From Flagellimonas eckloniae (lineage in GTDB: Bacteria > Bacteroidota > Bacteroidia > Flavobacteriales > Flavobacteriaceae): 64,000 bases of DNA. The stretch is from positions 558,001 through 622,000 of the forward strand of contig NZ_LCTZ01000002.1 of the NCBI RefSeq assembly GCF_001413955.1. Direction: 5' to 3'. The position numbers were made by a program, and so were the translations under genes. The notes under the pieces are model-generated. The model did no database searches, was not told the DNA's origin, and saw only the letters and a program-made list of their open reading frames with translations. Below, one piece after another: positions 63,445-64,000 of the stretch. Positions within the stretch are counted from its first letter, which is position 1; every line of letters begins with the position of its first letter.

Positions 63445-64000
63445 CTAAGCTGCATTCAATTGGCGTATTTCCAGCTCCTGAAGTTTTTTCAAAGCCTCGG
63501 CTTTTGAATTCACATTTAATTTCACATAAATATTTTGAATGTGGAAATTTACAGCACTTGGAGTTACGCAAAACCTGTCGGCAATCATTTTATAGGTGTA
63601 TCCTTGAGTAAGAAGCTCTATAATTTGATTTTCCTTTTTTGAAAATCGCTCAAAAGTTTTGATTTGGAAAGAGTGGATGATTTTCTTGGCAATATCATGT
63701 TCCAAGACCACACCATGCTGGTGCAACTCATCAAGGGCATTAAAGAATCGGTTTTTGGTCAAAGGTTTTGTCAAAAAGCCATGGGCACCCTTTTTAAAGG
63801 CTTCCCTAATAGTTTCAAAATCGCATTTCTCACTTATCATCAAGATTTTGGGAGGAGTATTTTGTTTATTGAAATATTGAATTCCATCTATTCCCGAGAT
63901 TCCGGTCAAATTCACTTCAGACACAATAATATCTGGATTGGTTCTTCCCGGATGAGACATAAATTTATTTACCGATGTATGTATTTCTACTGATTTATAG
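63445..64000 (-). CDS. LuxR-type response regulator, 5' part outside window
   Basis: The frame runs off the right edge: 13 more codons are open upstream of the first in-window ATG (63960), and they continue a receiver domain. The visible part has PDIIVSEVNLTGISG, where the phosphoacceptor Asp is replaced by Glu, then ILMISEKCD and the conserved Lys in HGFLTKPLTKNRF. The C-terminal GerE-type HTH is clear: LLTQGYTYKMIADRFCVTPS then AVNFHIQNIYVKLNVNSKAE. A Glu at the acceptor site often mimics a permanently phosphorylated state, but this is inference. About 185 residues are visible; a full regulator is about 210-220. Confidence 0.85.
   Translation of the reverse strand, partial: YKSVEIHTSVNKFMSHPGRTNPDIIVSEVNLTGISGIDGIQYFNKQNTPPKILMISEKCDFETIREAFKKGAHGFLTKPLTKNRFFNALDELHQHGVVLEHDIAKKIIHSFQIKTFERFSKKENQIIELLTQGYTYKMIADRFCVTPSAVNFHIQNIYVKLNVNSKAEALKKLQELEIRQLNAA

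Overview
This is one contiguous stretch of a Bacteroidota chromosome, almost certainly Flavobacteriaceae. The signs are an AT-rich genome; a PorD-type DUF4835 gene wedged between coaBC and recN; many lipoproteins with Cys-anchored signal peptides; a YtxJ bacillithiol-system protein; a Bacteroidota-type SRP RNA; and many genes preceded by the TAnnTTTG -7 box used by the Bacteroidota primary sigma factor. Gene style suggests the Maribacter/Allomuricauda side of the family (inference only). Nearly all is core chromosome. I see no insertion sequence, prophage, CRISPR array, tRNA or rRNA gene.

Layout. 1-8.5 kb (+): end of coaBC, porD-like gene, recN, fabI, a glycosyltransferase, a YbbR protein, coaE, and a sensor kinase/OmpR-type regulator pair. 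8.6-17.3 kb (-): a tightly packed run of nine genes (oxidoreductase, 3-hydroxybutyryl-CoA dehydrogenase, DUF1015, YggS, exonuclease-GIY-YIG fusion, K+ channel, miaA, gntK, gntP), several overlapping by 1-11 nt. 17.4-28.3 kb: pcm, smpB, small lipoproteins, a lone SMI1/KNR4 gene, a TetR regulator, clpB, ytxJ, glyA and unknown proteins.

28.5-32.7 kb (-): a signalling island. It holds a LytTR regulator with a degenerate receiver, two tiny predicted lipoproteins (54 and 86 residues; the first is too short for ordinary gene calling), a TPR-type membrane histidine kinase and a NarL-type regulator. This is the best candidate here for an undescribed system, possibly peptide or envelope sensing, but that role is inference. 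32.8-42.8 kb: glutaminyl cyclotransferase operon, SRP RNA, SDR, transaldolase-like aldolase, a thioredoxin-fold lipoprotein that has lost its CXXC, an ABC-F ATPase with one intact and one degenerate ATP site, and a fasciclin protein.

42.8-52.2 kb: pheT, TlpA lipoprotein, leuB-leuA without leuCD, a conserved helical-repeat protein, RluA-type synthase and panB. 52.2-58 kb: small exported proteins and a three-gene run of two paralogous His-motif TPR lipoproteins plus an SCO copper-chaperone-like protein. 58-64 kb: VF530 protein, L-serine dehydratase, dnaK with a perfect 21-nt palindrome at its predicted transcription start and a duplicated C-terminal tail, an exported unknown protein, and a truncated LuxR-type regulator running off the right edge.

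No gene-free stretch exceeds 300 nt. The longer gaps (19.9-20.2, 42.07-42.29, 57.93-58.17 and 63.16-63.44 kb) are described in features or findings. Start codons were often moved downstream of the longest open frame where a promoter box, signal peptide or overlap supported it.
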